A stretch of DNA of 64,000 nucleotides from Qipengyuania sp. HL-TH1 (GTDB lineage: Bacteria > Pseudomonadota > Alphaproteobacteria > Sphingomonadales > Sphingomonadaceae): positions 868,001 to 932,000 of the forward strand of contig NZ_CP142675.1 in NCBI RefSeq assembly GCF_036365825.1, given 5' to 3'. Position 1 is the stretch's first letter; every line of letters starts with the position of its first letter. Below the pieces are notes generated by a model. It was not told the origin of the DNA. It searched no databases and worked only from the letters and a program-made list of their open reading frames with translations. A program made the translations under genes and the position numbers. This document shows, in pieces, positions 33,248 to 42,228 of the stretch.

Positions 33248-34654
33248 GTGACCGAATTTACCGATTACGTTATCAAGGACCTGGCGCTGGCCAAATACGG
33301 CCGCGACGAGATCGCCATTGCCGAAACCGAAATGCCGGGCCTCATGGCGCTGCGCGAGGAATATGCCGACAAGCCGCTCAAGGGCGCGCGCATCACCGGC
33401 TCGCTGCACATGACGATCCAGACCGCCGTGCTGATCGAAACGCTGGTCGCGCTGGGCGCCGATGTGCGCTGGGCCACCTGCAACATCTATTCGACGCAGG
33501 ACCACGCCGCCGCTGCAATCGCGGCGCAGGACATTCCCGTGTTCGCGATCAAGGGTGAAAGCCTCGCCGATTACTGGGACTATGTCGGCCGCATCTTCGA
33601 CTGGTCGACCGAGGACGATGCCGACCGCACCGCCAATATCATTCTCGACGATGGCGGCGATGCCACCATGTTCGCGCTGTGGGGCGCGCGCATCGAAGCG
33701 GGCGAGGAACTGCCCGAGCCGCAGAACGCCGAGGAAATCGAATTCCAGCGTGCGCTCAAGGCGTTCCTCAAGGCCAAGCCGGGATATCTGACCAAGTCGG
33801 TTCAGAACATCGTTGGCGTCTCGGAAGAAACCACCACCGGCGTCCACCGCCTCTATCACCTCGCCAAGCAGGGCAAGCTGCCGTTCCCCGCGATCAATGT
33901 GAACGACAGCGTGACCAAGTCGAAGTTCGACAATCTCTATGGCTGCCGCGAATCGCTGGTCGACGCGATCCGCCGTGCGACCGATGTGATGCTGTCGGGC
34001 AAGGTCGCCTGCGTCGCCGGTTTCGGCGATGTCGGCAAGGGTTCGGCGCAGTCGCTTCGCAATGGCGGCGCACGCGTTCTGGTGACCGAAATCGATCCGA
34101 TCTGCGCGCTGCAGGCGGCCATGGACGGCTTCGAAGTCGTGACCATGGACGAAGCGGTCGGTGTTGCCGATATCTTCGTCACTGCGACCGGCAACGAGCA
34201 TGTCATCACCGCCGAACAGATGAAGGCGATGAAGGACAAGGCGATCGTCTGCAACATCGGTCACTTCGACAGCGAGCTGCAGATTTCCGCGCTCGATAAT
34301 TACGAGTGGAACGAACTCAAGCCGGGCACCGACCTGGTGAAGTTCCCCGATGGCAAGGAAATCATCGTGCTCGGCAAGGGCCGGCTGGTGAACCTGTCCT
34401 GCGCGACCGGTCACCCCAGCTTCGTGATGAGCTTCAGCTTCACCAACCAGACGCTGGCGCAGATCGAACTTTGGACCAAGGGCGATGAATATCAGAACGA
34501 CGTCTATGTCCTGCCCAAGCATCTCGACGAGAAGGTCGCGGCGCTGCATCTCGACAAGCTCGGCGTGAAGCTGACCAAGCTCAGCCAGAAGCAGGCCGAC
34601 TACATCGGCGTGCCGGTCGATGGCCCGTTCAAGCCCGAGCACTACCGCTACTGA
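33248..34654 (+). CDS. ahcY: S-adenosylhomocysteine hydrolase
   Basis: 468 aa from GTG 33248. It hydrolyses S-adenosylhomocysteine to adenosine and homocysteine with bound NAD+, relieving product inhibition of methyltransferases. Landmarks: [19 protein letters not shown] (substrate His), [39 protein letters not shown] with the NAD-contacting Lys/Asp, the Rossmann loop [24 protein letters not shown], and the C-terminal KPEHYRY tail that reaches the neighbouring subunit. Length matches the bacterial family with the about 40-residue insert. The leader contains a terminator (see separate entry). It is followed 82 bp later by divL in the same orientation. Confidence 0.96.
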   Translation: MTEFTDYVIKDLALAKYGRDEIAIAETEMPGLMALREEYADKPLKGARITGSLHMTIQTAVLIETLVALGADVRWATCNIYSTQDHAAAAIAAQDIPVFAIKGESLADYWDYVGRIFDWSTEDDADRTANIILDDGGDATMFALWGARIEAGEELPEPQNAEEIEFQRALKAFLKAKPGYLTKSVQNIVGVSEETTTGVHRLYHLAKQGKLPFPAINVNDSVTKSKFDNLYGCRESLVDAIRRATDVMLSGKVACVAGFGDVGKGSAQSLRNGGARVLVTEIDPICALQAAMDGFEVVTMDEAVGVADIFVTATGNEHVITAEQMKAMKDKAIVCNIGHFDSELQISALDNYEWNELKPGTDLVKFPDGKEIIVLGKGRLVNLSCATGHPSFVMSFSFTNQTLAQIELWTKGDEYQNDVYVLPKHLDEKVAALHLDKLGVKLTKLSQKQADYIGVPVDGPFKPEHYRY

Positions 34655-34736
34655 TCGCCGCAAACTGCGGCACTACCGTGGCACGAACGCGCGCGGGGGC
34701 ATTGCATCCCCGCGCGCGTCCGCATAGCTGGCGGTA

Positions 34737-37082
34737 ATGGAAACCTCTCCCGCACTGCTGGCCATCGTCGGCCTTCTGCTGGCCTTATGGACCGCAGGTG
34801 CAGTCTGGGCGATGCTGCGCGCGAGCGGACGCGAGCAGAAATCGATCGCCAGCAGGCAGGTTGCGCAGCGCCTTTCGCGCCTGATCGAGGAAGCCCCCGC
34901 GATCCCGCTGCTGGTCCGCGCCGACGGGCGGATCGAGGCGCCCGACCGGCTGGCGCGCTGGATCGGGCTCGACAAGGTCCCCGAATACATGTCCGAACTG
35001 GCGGGCGCGGATGGCCGCGGCCTGACCGAAGCGCAGATGGACGATCTGACGCGCAACGTGCGCCGCACGCAGAAAACCGCCAAGCCCTTCCGCATGGCGA
35101 TCACCGTGGCGCCGGGCTCGGGCAAGTCGCTGGCGATGCAGGGTTCGCTGGCAGACCCCGCGGTTTCGCCGGGCGGGGCGGCGCTGATCTGGGTCTTCGA
35201 TTTCAGTGAGAGCGAAGCCGAACTGCTGCAATTGCGCGAGGAAGCCGCGCGTGCACGCGAGGATTTCGGTGCGCTCGTCGGCCTGATCGAAGCCGCACCC
35301 ATGCCGATGTGGTTCCGCGGTGCGGACATGCAATTGCGGCTGGTCAACCAGGCCTATGTCGAAGCCGTCGGCGCGGACAGCGCGGACCGCGTGGTCACCG
35401 AACAGATCGAGCTGGTCGAAACGGTCAATGGCCGGACGGCGACCGAGGTCGCGCAACAGGCGGCCGACCGGCGCCAGCCGATCGAGCGCATTGTCAGCGC
35501 GACGATCGACCGTGCGCGGCGCACCATCCGGGTGACCGACTTGCCGCTGATGGGCGAAGGCATTGCCGGTTACGCGGTCGATATCGAGGAAATGGAGGAG
35601 CAGGCCCGCGAATTCCGTGCTTTCCGCGAGGCGCAGCGCTCGATGCTCGACCAGCTGTCTATCGGCGTGGCGCAATTCGATGCGGCGCACCGGATGACCT
35701 TCGCCAACCAGCCGTTCCACCGCGTGTTCTCGCTGCCGCCGGGCGTGGTCAATGATCGCACGACCTTCCAGCAAATGCTGCTGATTGCCCGCGAGAACGG
35801 CCGCATCCCCGAAGTGCGCGACTTCCCCGCCTGGCGCAACGAACTGGCCGAGTGGTTCCAGCGCGACGAGCCGCATGAAGAAGCCTGGTCGCTGTCGGAC
35901 AGCACGCATCTGCGGATCGTCGCGCAGCCGCTCCCCGATGGCGGACTGGTGATGATCGCCGAGGACCGGACCGAGCAGCTCGCGCTGTCGGCGACGCGCG
36001 ACACGCTGCTGCGCACGCGCACCGCGACATTCGACAATCTGTTCGAGGCGCTGGCGGTGTTTGCTCCCGACGGGCATCTGGAATTGTGGAACCGCGGCTT
36101 TCCCGGCGCCTGGGGGATCGAACACGAAGTTCTCGACGGCCACCCGCAGGCGGAGGATTTGCTCGGCGCGATTGCCCCGAACCTTGCCGATCCCAGCGCG
36201 GTCTCGCGGATCAACCAGGTCATCCGTGCGGCGACGCTCGATCGCAAGAAGAGCGATGGCCGCATCGAACTCGCCAATGGGCGCACGCTCGACTTCACCG
36301 GGGTCCCGCTGCCCGATGGCAATGGCCTGCTGACCGTGCTCGACGTGACCGCCTCGCGCCAGGCCGAACAGGCCTTGCGCGAGCGTAACCGCGCGCTGGA
36401 GGAAGCCGATGCGGTGATGACGCGCTTCCTGGCGAACATGAGCTATGAATTCCGTACGCCGCTGACCTCGATCGGCGGGTTTGCCGAATTGCTGACCAGC
36501 GGCATTGCGGGCGAATTGCCCCCGCAGGCCGAGGAATATGCGCAGGCAATCTCGCTGTCGGTCGGCAAGCTGACCGAGCAGGTCGAGAACGTCCTCGATC
36601 TCTCGCAATCCGAAGCGGGCTTGATGCCGCTGCGCCAGAGCAAGCTCGAACTGCTGCCCTTCGTCACGCAGATCGTGCGCAAGCAGGAACGGCGGATACT
36701 CGACAGCGGGCTGACGCTCGACCTCAAGGGAAGCCCCGAGAAGAGCGTCACCGCCGATCCGCACCAGTTGCGCCGGGCAATTTCGCAGCTGCTCGACAAT
36801 GCCATCAACGGCACTCCGCGCGGCGGGCGGATACTGGTCGATATCGGCCGCAAGCGCGGCGAGACCAAGATCGTCATCGCCGACAATGGCCGCGGGATGA
36901 GCCAGCACGAACTGGCGCGCGCGCTCGAGGGCATCCGCATGTCTGCCGATGGCAAGGGGATCGAGCGGCGGCAGGGGCTGGGTATCCCGCTCGCGCGGCA
37001 GCTGATCGAAGCGCATGGCGGAACGCTCGAAATCCACAGCCGCAAGAACGGCGGTACCACGGCCACGATCACCCTGCCGTGA
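34737..37082 (+). CDS. divL: DivL-like PAS-domain histidine-kinase homologue with Tyr in place of the phospho-acceptor His
   Basis: 781 aa, close to Caulobacter DivL (769 aa). One N-terminal TM helix (LLAIVGLLLALWTAGAVWAM), then several PAS-like domains (about 60-540, e.g. FGALVGLIEAAPMPMWFRG, FDNLFEALAVFAPDGHLELW). The dimerisation box reads FLANMSYEFRTPLTSIGG, with Tyr570 where kinases have His. The HATPase_c domain is intact: QLLDNAINGTPRGG, IADNGRGMSQHEL, RRQGLGIPLARQLIEAHGG. In Caulobacter, DivL uses this domain to control CckA and so CtrA rather than as a kinase; the same is inferred here. The linkage ahcY-divL-tsaE supports orthology. Stop overlaps tsaE. Confidence 0.88.
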   Translation: METSPALLAIVGLLLALWTAGAVWAMLRASGREQKSIASRQVAQRLSRLIEEAPAIPLLVRADGRIEAPDRLARWIGLDKVPEYMSELAGADGRGLTEAQMDDLTRNVRRTQKTAKPFRMAITVAPGSGKSLAMQGSLADPAVSPGGAALIWVFDFSESEAELLQLREEAARAREDFGALVGLIEAAPMPMWFRGADMQLRLVNQAYVEAVGADSADRVVTEQIELVETVNGRTATEVAQQAADRRQPIERIVSATIDRARRTIRVTDLPLMGEGIAGYAVDIEEMEEQAREFRAFREAQRSMLDQLSIGVAQFDAAHRMTFANQPFHRVFSLPPGVVNDRTTFQQMLLIARENGRIPEVRDFPAWRNELAEWFQRDEPHEEAWSLSDSTHLRIVAQPLPDGGLVMIAEDRTEQLALSATRDTLLRTRTATFDNLFEALAVFAPDGHLELWNRGFPGAWGIEHEVLDGHPQAEDLLGAIAPNLADPSAVSRINQVIRAATLDRKKSDGRIELANGRTLDFTGVPLPDGNGLLTVLDVTASRQAEQALRERNRALEEADAVMTRFLANMSYEFRTPLTSIGGFAELLTSGIAGELPPQAEEYAQAISLSVGKLTEQVENVLDLSQSEAGLMPLRQSKLELLPFVTQIVRKQERRILDSGLTLDLKGSPEKSVTADPHQLRRAISQLLDNAINGTPRGGRILVDIGRKRGETKIVIADNGRGMSQHELARALEGIRMSADGKGIERRQGLGIPLARQLIEAHGGTLEIHSRKNGGTTATITLP

Positions 37083-37516
37083 CCATTGCCTTGCCCGATC
37101 TCGCAGCGATGGAGGCGTTCGGCCAGCGTATCGCGGCCCTGCTCGCCCCGGGCGATGTCGTCGCGCTTTCGGGCAACCTCGGGACGGGCAAGACCACGCT
37201 CGCCCGGGCGATCCTTGCCGCGCTGGGCCATGCCGGCGAAGTGCCGTCGCCAACCTACACGATTATCGAGACCTATGACGAGCTGAACCCGCCGGTGGTG
37301 CATGCCGATTTCTACCGGCTGGAACATCCGTCCGAGGTCGAGGAGCTCGGGCTCGACGACTATCGCGAGGGCGCGGTCCTGCTTGCCGAATGGCCCGACC
37401 ATGCCGGCGGCTTCGCGCATGAGCCGACGTGTCTCGCGATTGATCTCGAAAAGGTGGGTGACGGGCGCGAGGCCGTTGTAACCCCGGGCACATCTTGGCA
37501 AGGGCGCTGGCTATGA
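37079..37516 (+). CDS. tsaE: tRNA t6A threonylcarbamoyltransferase ATPase subunit TsaE
   Basis: 145 aa from GTG 37079 (overlap with divL). It is the small ATPase that works with TsaB and TsaD to make N6-threonylcarbamoyladenosine at A37 of ANN-decoding tRNAs. Walker A SGNLGTGKTTLARAIL, SPTYTIIETYDE, the HADFYRLEHPSEVEELG motif and LLAEWPDHAGG are diagnostic. The length is normal. TsaB and TsaD are not nearby. Start/stop overlaps with divL upstream and amgK downstream (ATGA) indicate one operon. Confidence 0.93.
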   Translation: MTIALPDLAAMEAFGQRIAALLAPGDVVALSGNLGTGKTTLARAILAALGHAGEVPSPTYTIIETYDELNPPVVHADFYRLEHPSEVEELGLDDYREGAVLLAEWPDHAGGFAHEPTCLAIDLEKVGDGREAVVTPGTSWQGRWL

Positions 37517-38502
37517 GCGACGCGCTTCTTGACGATATTCACGCATTCCTTGGCGATACCGAATGGGAAGGGGCGGAGATCGCCCCGCTCGTCGGCGATG
37601 CCAGTTTCCGCCGGTACTTCCGGCTCAAGCTCGGCGGCAAGAGCGCAATGCTGATGCATGCGCCGCCGCCCGAGGAAGATCCCAGGCCCTTCCTGCATGT
37701 CGCGCACTGGCTGGAAACCAGCGGCCTGCGCGCGCCGCATATCCTGTCGGAAGACGCCGCGCGCGGTTGGGTGCTGACCGAAGATTTCGGCGACCAGCGG
37801 ATGCGCGAATGGATCGACGACAATCCGGGTGACGAACGCGACATCTATGCCAAGGCGATCGACACGCTGGTGCAGCTGCACCGGCTGCCGCCGGGTCCGT
37901 TCGCGCCCTACGACATGGCGGTTTACCTGCGCGAAGCCATGTTGCTGGTCGAATGGTATTGTCCGGCGATGGGGCTCGACGTCGATGTCGAGGGCTATCG
38001 CAAGGCGTGGGAGGCCGTTTTCGAGCCCGTGCTGCCTCGCCAGACGCCGGGTGTAACCGTGCTGCGCGATTACCATGCGGAAAACATCATGCTGCTCGAG
38101 CCCGGCAAGCTGGCGGGCGCGCAGGGGCTGATCGACTTCCAGGACGCGCTGGTCGGCCACCCCGCCTATGATCTCGTCAGCCTGCTGCAGGATGCCCGCC
38201 GCGATGTTGCCGAAGACCTCGAATGCGAAATGCTCGGTCGCTACCGTGCTGCGGCCGATCCGGGCGAGCACTTCGAAGCCGATTACGCGCGGCTCGGCGC
38301 GCAGCGGAACGCCAAGATCGTCGGCATCTTCACCCGGCTGTGGAAGCGCGATGGCAAGGCCCGCTACCTCGCGATGATCCCGCGGGTCTGGACCGCGATG
38401 GAGCGCGATCTCGCGCATGAAGCGCTGCGGCCGGTCGCCGACTGGTTTGCCGCCAATATCCCGCAGGAAATCCGCGATACGGCGGGTGGGGAAATCCAGT
38501 GA
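37513..38502 (+). CDS. amgK: Anomeric N-acetylmuramate/N-acetylglucosamine kinase AmgK
   Basis: 329 aa from ATG 37513. An aminoglycoside-phosphotransferase-fold kinase: GDASFRRYFRLKLGGKSAML (Gly-rich loop and Lys), catalytic loop VTVLRDYHAENIML, and GLIDFQDALVGHPAYDLVSL (DFQDA metal site). AmgK phosphorylates MurNAc at C1; with MurU downstream this forms the MurNAc recycling route known from Pseudomonas putida that bypasses MurA and confers fosfomycin tolerance. The direct amgK-murU pairing (GTGA overlap) makes this more specific than a generic phosphotransferase call. Confidence 0.88.
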   Translation: MSDALLDDIHAFLGDTEWEGAEIAPLVGDASFRRYFRLKLGGKSAMLMHAPPPEEDPRPFLHVAHWLETSGLRAPHILSEDAARGWVLTEDFGDQRMREWIDDNPGDERDIYAKAIDTLVQLHRLPPGPFAPYDMAVYLREAMLLVEWYCPAMGLDVDVEGYRKAWEAVFEPVLPRQTPGVTVLRDYHAENIMLLEPGKLAGAQGLIDFQDALVGHPAYDLVSLLQDARRDVAEDLECEMLGRYRAAADPGEHFEADYARLGAQRNAKIVGIFTRLWKRDGKARYLAMIPRVWTAMERDLAHEALRPVADWFAANIPQEIRDTAGGEIQ

Positions 38503-39221
38503 GCGAACTGGCCTCCGATACCGCCATGCTGATGGCCGCGGGCCTGGGCAAGCGGATGCGCCCGCTGACCGCGAGCACGCCCAAACCGCTGGTACGCGTC
38601 GCGGGAAAGCCGCTGATCGACCGGGCGCTCGACCGGTTGGAGGAAGCCGGGATCGCCAAGGCGGTGGTCAATGTCCACTATCTCGCCGATGCGATCGAGG
38701 CGCATATCGGGCCGCGCAAGGCGCCCGCTGTGACCTTCTCGGACGAGCGTGAACACTTGCTCGAAACCGGCGGCGGCATGGTCAAGGCCGCGGCGGCGGG
38801 CCTGCTGCCCAGCCAGTTCTTCGCCTGCAATGCCGACAGCATCTGGCTCGATGGTCCGCGCAATGCCTTTGCCGATCTGTCGGCGCGCTGGGACCCCGAC
38901 CGGATGGACGCGCTGCTGCTGGTCGTGAACCACGCGCGGGCGTATAATTTCGACGGCGTGGGCGATTTCTACATGAACGGGGCGGGGCTGTTGCAGCGCA
39001 AGCTGCCGGGGCGGATCGCACCTTTCATCTATACCGGGATCCAGCTTGTGTCCGAGCGGCTGCTGCGCGATGCGCCCGAAGGCAAGTTCTCGACCAATGT
39101 CCTGTGGGACCGGGCGATCGCCGAAGGCCGCCTGTTCGGGCTCGCCTTTACCGGGCACTGGTACGAAGTCGGCACGCCGGCGCATATTCGCCCGACCGAA
39201 CAGGCGCTCAAGGGTGGCTGA
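38499..39221 (+). CDS. murU: N-acetylmuramate-1-phosphate uridylyltransferase MurU
   Basis: 240 aa from GTG 38499. A nucleotidyltransferase of the sugar-1-P type: LMAAGLGKRMRPLTASTPKP (signature GxGxRxxPLT...KP), KPLIDRALDRLEEAGI, FSDEREHLLETGGGMVKAA, FFACNADSIWLDG (metal Asp) and FIYTGIQLVSERLL. MurU transfers UMP to MurNAc-1-P to give UDP-MurNAc, bypassing the fosfomycin target. It could be read as a generic mannose-1-P guanylyltransferase by homology alone; pairing with AmgK favours MurU. Its end overlaps addB by 8 nt. Confidence 0.88.
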   Translation: MSELASDTAMLMAAGLGKRMRPLTASTPKPLVRVAGKPLIDRALDRLEEAGIAKAVVNVHYLADAIEAHIGPRKAPAVTFSDEREHLLETGGGMVKAAAAGLLPSQFFACNADSIWLDGPRNAFADLSARWDPDRMDALLLVVNHARAYNFDGVGDFYMNGAGLLQRKLPGRIAPFIYTGIQLVSERLLRDAPEGKFSTNVLWDRAIAEGRLFGLAFTGHWYEVGTPAHIRPTEQALKGG

Positions 39222-42200
39222 ACGGCACCTGCCGCAGGTCTATTCGATTGCTGCCCACCGCGGCTTTGCCGATGCGCTGGTGGCGGGTCTCGTCCCGCGA
39301 TATTCGGAACCCGAGTTCGGCCTTGCGCGGCTGACGCTGCTGGTCCCGAGCAGCCGTGCGCGGCGGACGATTGCCGAGGCTTTCATCCGTCACGCGGGCG
39401 AGCATGCCACACCGGGGCTGCTGATGCCGCGCATGGCGGTGGTTGGCGATCTCGATCTCGACGAGACGCTCGGCCCGCTGCTCGACCCGCTTGGGGCGGC
39501 AGATGTTCCGCCCGCGATCGATCCGCAGCGGCGGCTGTTCGCGCTGGCCCAGCTTATTGGCGAAACCATGGGCGACCAGGCGCCCGGCGGGGCGACCCTG
39601 CTCCGGCTGGCGCGCGAGATGGGCGCGACGATGGACCGGCTGCTGGTCGAAGGCGTGGACCCCGAGGAACTGCTTGGCAAGCCCGTGCTCGACCTGTTCG
39701 GATCGCTATCGGGCCATTGGCAGCAAAGCCTCCACCTGTTCGCCAGCGTGCAGGCACAATGGCTGGCGCAATTGCGCGAATGGGACGCGCTCGACGCGGC
39801 CGCGCGGCGCAATCGTCTGTTCGACTGGGCCGCCTCGCGCTGGAAGCAAACCCCGCCGCCCACGCCGATCGTGGCTGCGGGGGTGACCAGCGCGGCGCCG
39901 TCGCTCGCGCGGCTGTTGCGCGTCGTGGCGGATCTCGAACATGGCGCGGTCATCCTGCCCGATTTCGACCTGACGATGCCGCAGGCGGTCTGGGATGAAT
40001 TGGGGCGGGCGGGCGCGACGCCCGAGCCGGGAGCGACGCCGTTTGCGCGCGACGATGCGGTGACGCATCCGCAATATCACCTCAAGCTGCTGCTCAATCG
40101 CATGGGGGTGGCGCGCGGGGAAGTGCAGCCGTGGCATCGCAAGGGCCTCGCCGCGGCGCCGCCAGAGCGTAGTCACGCGATCGGCTCGCTGTTTCTCCCG
40201 CCCGAGGCGAGCAAGGGCTGGGTCGATCTGCCGCCCGAAAAGCGCCGCCTGTCTGGCCTGCGGACGATGACCTGCGCGACGCCAGAGGAAGAGGCGCAGG
40301 CGATCGCGCTGTTGGTGCGCGAAGCGCTCGAGGAACCCGAACGGCGCGTGGCAGTCGTCACCCCGGACCGCGCATTGGCGCGGCGGGTGGTGCATCATCT
40401 CGACCGCTGGAATATCGCTGCCGACGATTCGGCGGGCCGCCCGCTCTCGCAGACCCCGGCCGGGCGGTTGCTCCTGCTGCTGGCCGAGGTGATGGCGGAG
40501 GACGCCGCGCCCGTGCCGCTGATGGGGCTGTTGGCGCATCCGCTGGTCGATGGCGGGATGGAGCGCGGTACCTGGCTGCGCCAGCTGCGCCGGGTCGAGC
40601 GGCACCTGCGCGGGCCGCGGCAGGCGGGCGGCCTTGTCCCGCTTGCGAAGATCGCAGCCCGGCTGTTCGAAACCCACCCGCGCGTCGGCGCATGGTATGC
40701 GGTAGTCGAACAGGCGCTGATGCCGCTGCTCGCATTGCGGCAGGAGGAAAGCGCGCCGCTGGCCGAAGTGCTGGATGCGCTGGCCGAAGCGGGCGAGGCG
40801 CTGTGCGGCGAGAAGTTGTGGGCCAGGGAAGACGGCCGCGCGCTCTCCGCCTTTGTCGAGGATTTGCGCCTGCATGCGCGCGAGGCGGGTTTTGCGCTCG
40901 CGCCGACCGAGACGGGCATCGCGCTGCGTGATGCGATGGAGCAGGTCGCAGTGCGGCCGCCCTATGGCGGGCATGCGCGGGTACAAATTCTCGGTCTGCT
41001 GGAAAGCCGGATGAACCGCGCCGAACTGGTCATCTGTGCGGGCCTCAACGAAGGCGTCTGGCCCACCAGGGGCGGGATCGACGCGCTGCTCGCGCCCGCC
41101 GTGCTGCGCGCGCTGGGCATTCCCGGCTCCGATTTCCGCATCGGCCTGTCGGCGCACGATTTGGCCGGCGCGATGGGGGCGCCCGAGGTCGTGCTCTCGC
41201 GGTCGGAGCGCGACGAGGCCGGCCCTGCGATCCCCTCGCGTTTCCTGCTGCGGGTCCAGGCATTGCTGGGCGAGATGCAGCCGCGTTACGAGGAACGCGA
41301 AGCGGTCGCGCTGGCCCGCGCCATGACGCGCGCACCGGCGGCCGAACGCTATCCGCGGCCCGCGCCCGATCCGGCGCCGGAACAGCGCGATGTCGATATT
41401 TCTGCCACCGCGCTCGATCGACTGCTGGGCGATCCCTACCAGTTCTATGCGGGCAAGATCATGGGTCTGTCCGACCTCGACGCGCTCGATGCCGAGCCGT
41501 CGGCGCTGTGGCAGGGCAATGTCGCGCATACGATCCTGCAGCGCTGGCACGAGGCGCGCGAGGCCGACCCGGCGGCGTCGCTGGCACCGATCATGGACGC
41601 GGTGCTCGACGAGGAGAACGCCGATCCGCTGATGCGCGGGCTGTGGCAGCCCCGCCTCGAAGCAGCGCTGCGCTGGATCGAGGACCAGGTGACCGGTTAC
41701 GATGATCGCCGCGTGCTCGCGGTCGAAAAGAAGGGCGCGATGACTTTCGAAGGCGTGCAGGTGCATGGCCGCGCGGACCGGATCGACCGGCTCGAGGACG
41801 GCGGTCTTGCGATCATCGACTACAAGACCGGCAAGCCGCCCAGCGCGGCGATGGTCGAGCAGGGCTTTGCGCTCCAGCTCGGTATCCTCGGCCTGATCGC
41901 CGAGCGGGGCGGATTTGGCGGCCTGTCGGGCGATCCGCACGGCTATGAATACTGGTCGCTGGGCAAGGCGCATAATGACGATAACCCGTTCGGCTTCGGC
42001 TATGTCGACATCCCGCTCAAGGTCGGGCGCAAGACTTCGGGTGTGCTGCCCGAGGAATTCCTCCCGCTCACCGCCGAGAAGCTGACGCTGGCTATCGGCC
42101 GTTTCATCAAGGGCCGCGATCCCTTCACCGCGCGCGAGAACCCCAATTACCCCGCCTACGACACCTATGACCAGCTGATGCGGCTCGATGAATGGATCGC

Positions 42201-42228
42201 GCATCAGGATGGCGGAGAGGACGCATGA
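39214..42228 (+). CDS. addB: Double-strand break repair protein AddB
   Basis: 1004 aa from GTG 39214, overlapping murU by 8 nt; the frame is open from inside murU. It is the inactivated-helicase/nuclease partner of AddA that processes broken ends and recognises Chi-like sites. The N-terminal part has LTLLVPSSRARRTIAEAFI; mid-region ELVICAGLNEGVWPTRGG and VVLSRSERDEAGPAIPSRFL are helicase-like; the C-terminal RecB-family nuclease has GRADRIDRLEDGGLAIIDYK, with Lys in DYKTGKPP. The alphaproteobacterial AddB family is distant from the Bacillus protein and is recognised mainly by this layout and by addA next door. ATGA overlap with addA. Confidence 0.9.
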   Translation: MAERHLPQVYSIAAHRGFADALVAGLVPRYSEPEFGLARLTLLVPSSRARRTIAEAFIRHAGEHATPGLLMPRMAVVGDLDLDETLGPLLDPLGAADVPPAIDPQRRLFALAQLIGETMGDQAPGGATLLRLAREMGATMDRLLVEGVDPEELLGKPVLDLFGSLSGHWQQSLHLFASVQAQWLAQLREWDALDAAARRNRLFDWAASRWKQTPPPTPIVAAGVTSAAPSLARLLRVVADLEHGAVILPDFDLTMPQAVWDELGRAGATPEPGATPFARDDAVTHPQYHLKLLLNRMGVARGEVQPWHRKGLAAAPPERSHAIGSLFLPPEASKGWVDLPPEKRRLSGLRTMTCATPEEEAQAIALLVREALEEPERRVAVVTPDRALARRVVHHLDRWNIAADDSAGRPLSQTPAGRLLLLLAEVMAEDAAPVPLMGLLAHPLVDGGMERGTWLRQLRRVERHLRGPRQAGGLVPLAKIAARLFETHPRVGAWYAVVEQALMPLLALRQEESAPLAEVLDALAEAGEALCGEKLWAREDGRALSAFVEDLRLHAREAGFALAPTETGIALRDAMEQVAVRPPYGGHARVQILGLLESRMNRAELVICAGLNEGVWPTRGGIDALLAPAVLRALGIPGSDFRIGLSAHDLAGAMGAPEVVLSRSERDEAGPAIPSRFLLRVQALLGEMQPRYEEREAVALARAMTRAPAAERYPRPAPDPAPEQRDVDISATALDRLLGDPYQFYAGKIMGLSDLDALDAEPSALWQGNVAHTILQRWHEAREADPAASLAPIMDAVLDEENADPLMRGLWQPRLEAALRWIEDQVTGYDDRRVLAVEKKGAMTFEGVQVHGRADRIDRLEDGGLAIIDYKTGKPPSAAMVEQGFALQLGILGLIAERGGFGGLSGDPHGYEYWSLGKAHNDDNPFGFGYVDIPLKVGRKTSGVLPEEFLPLTAEKLTLAIGRFIKGRDPFTARENPNYPAYDTYDQLMRLDEWIAHQDGGEDA

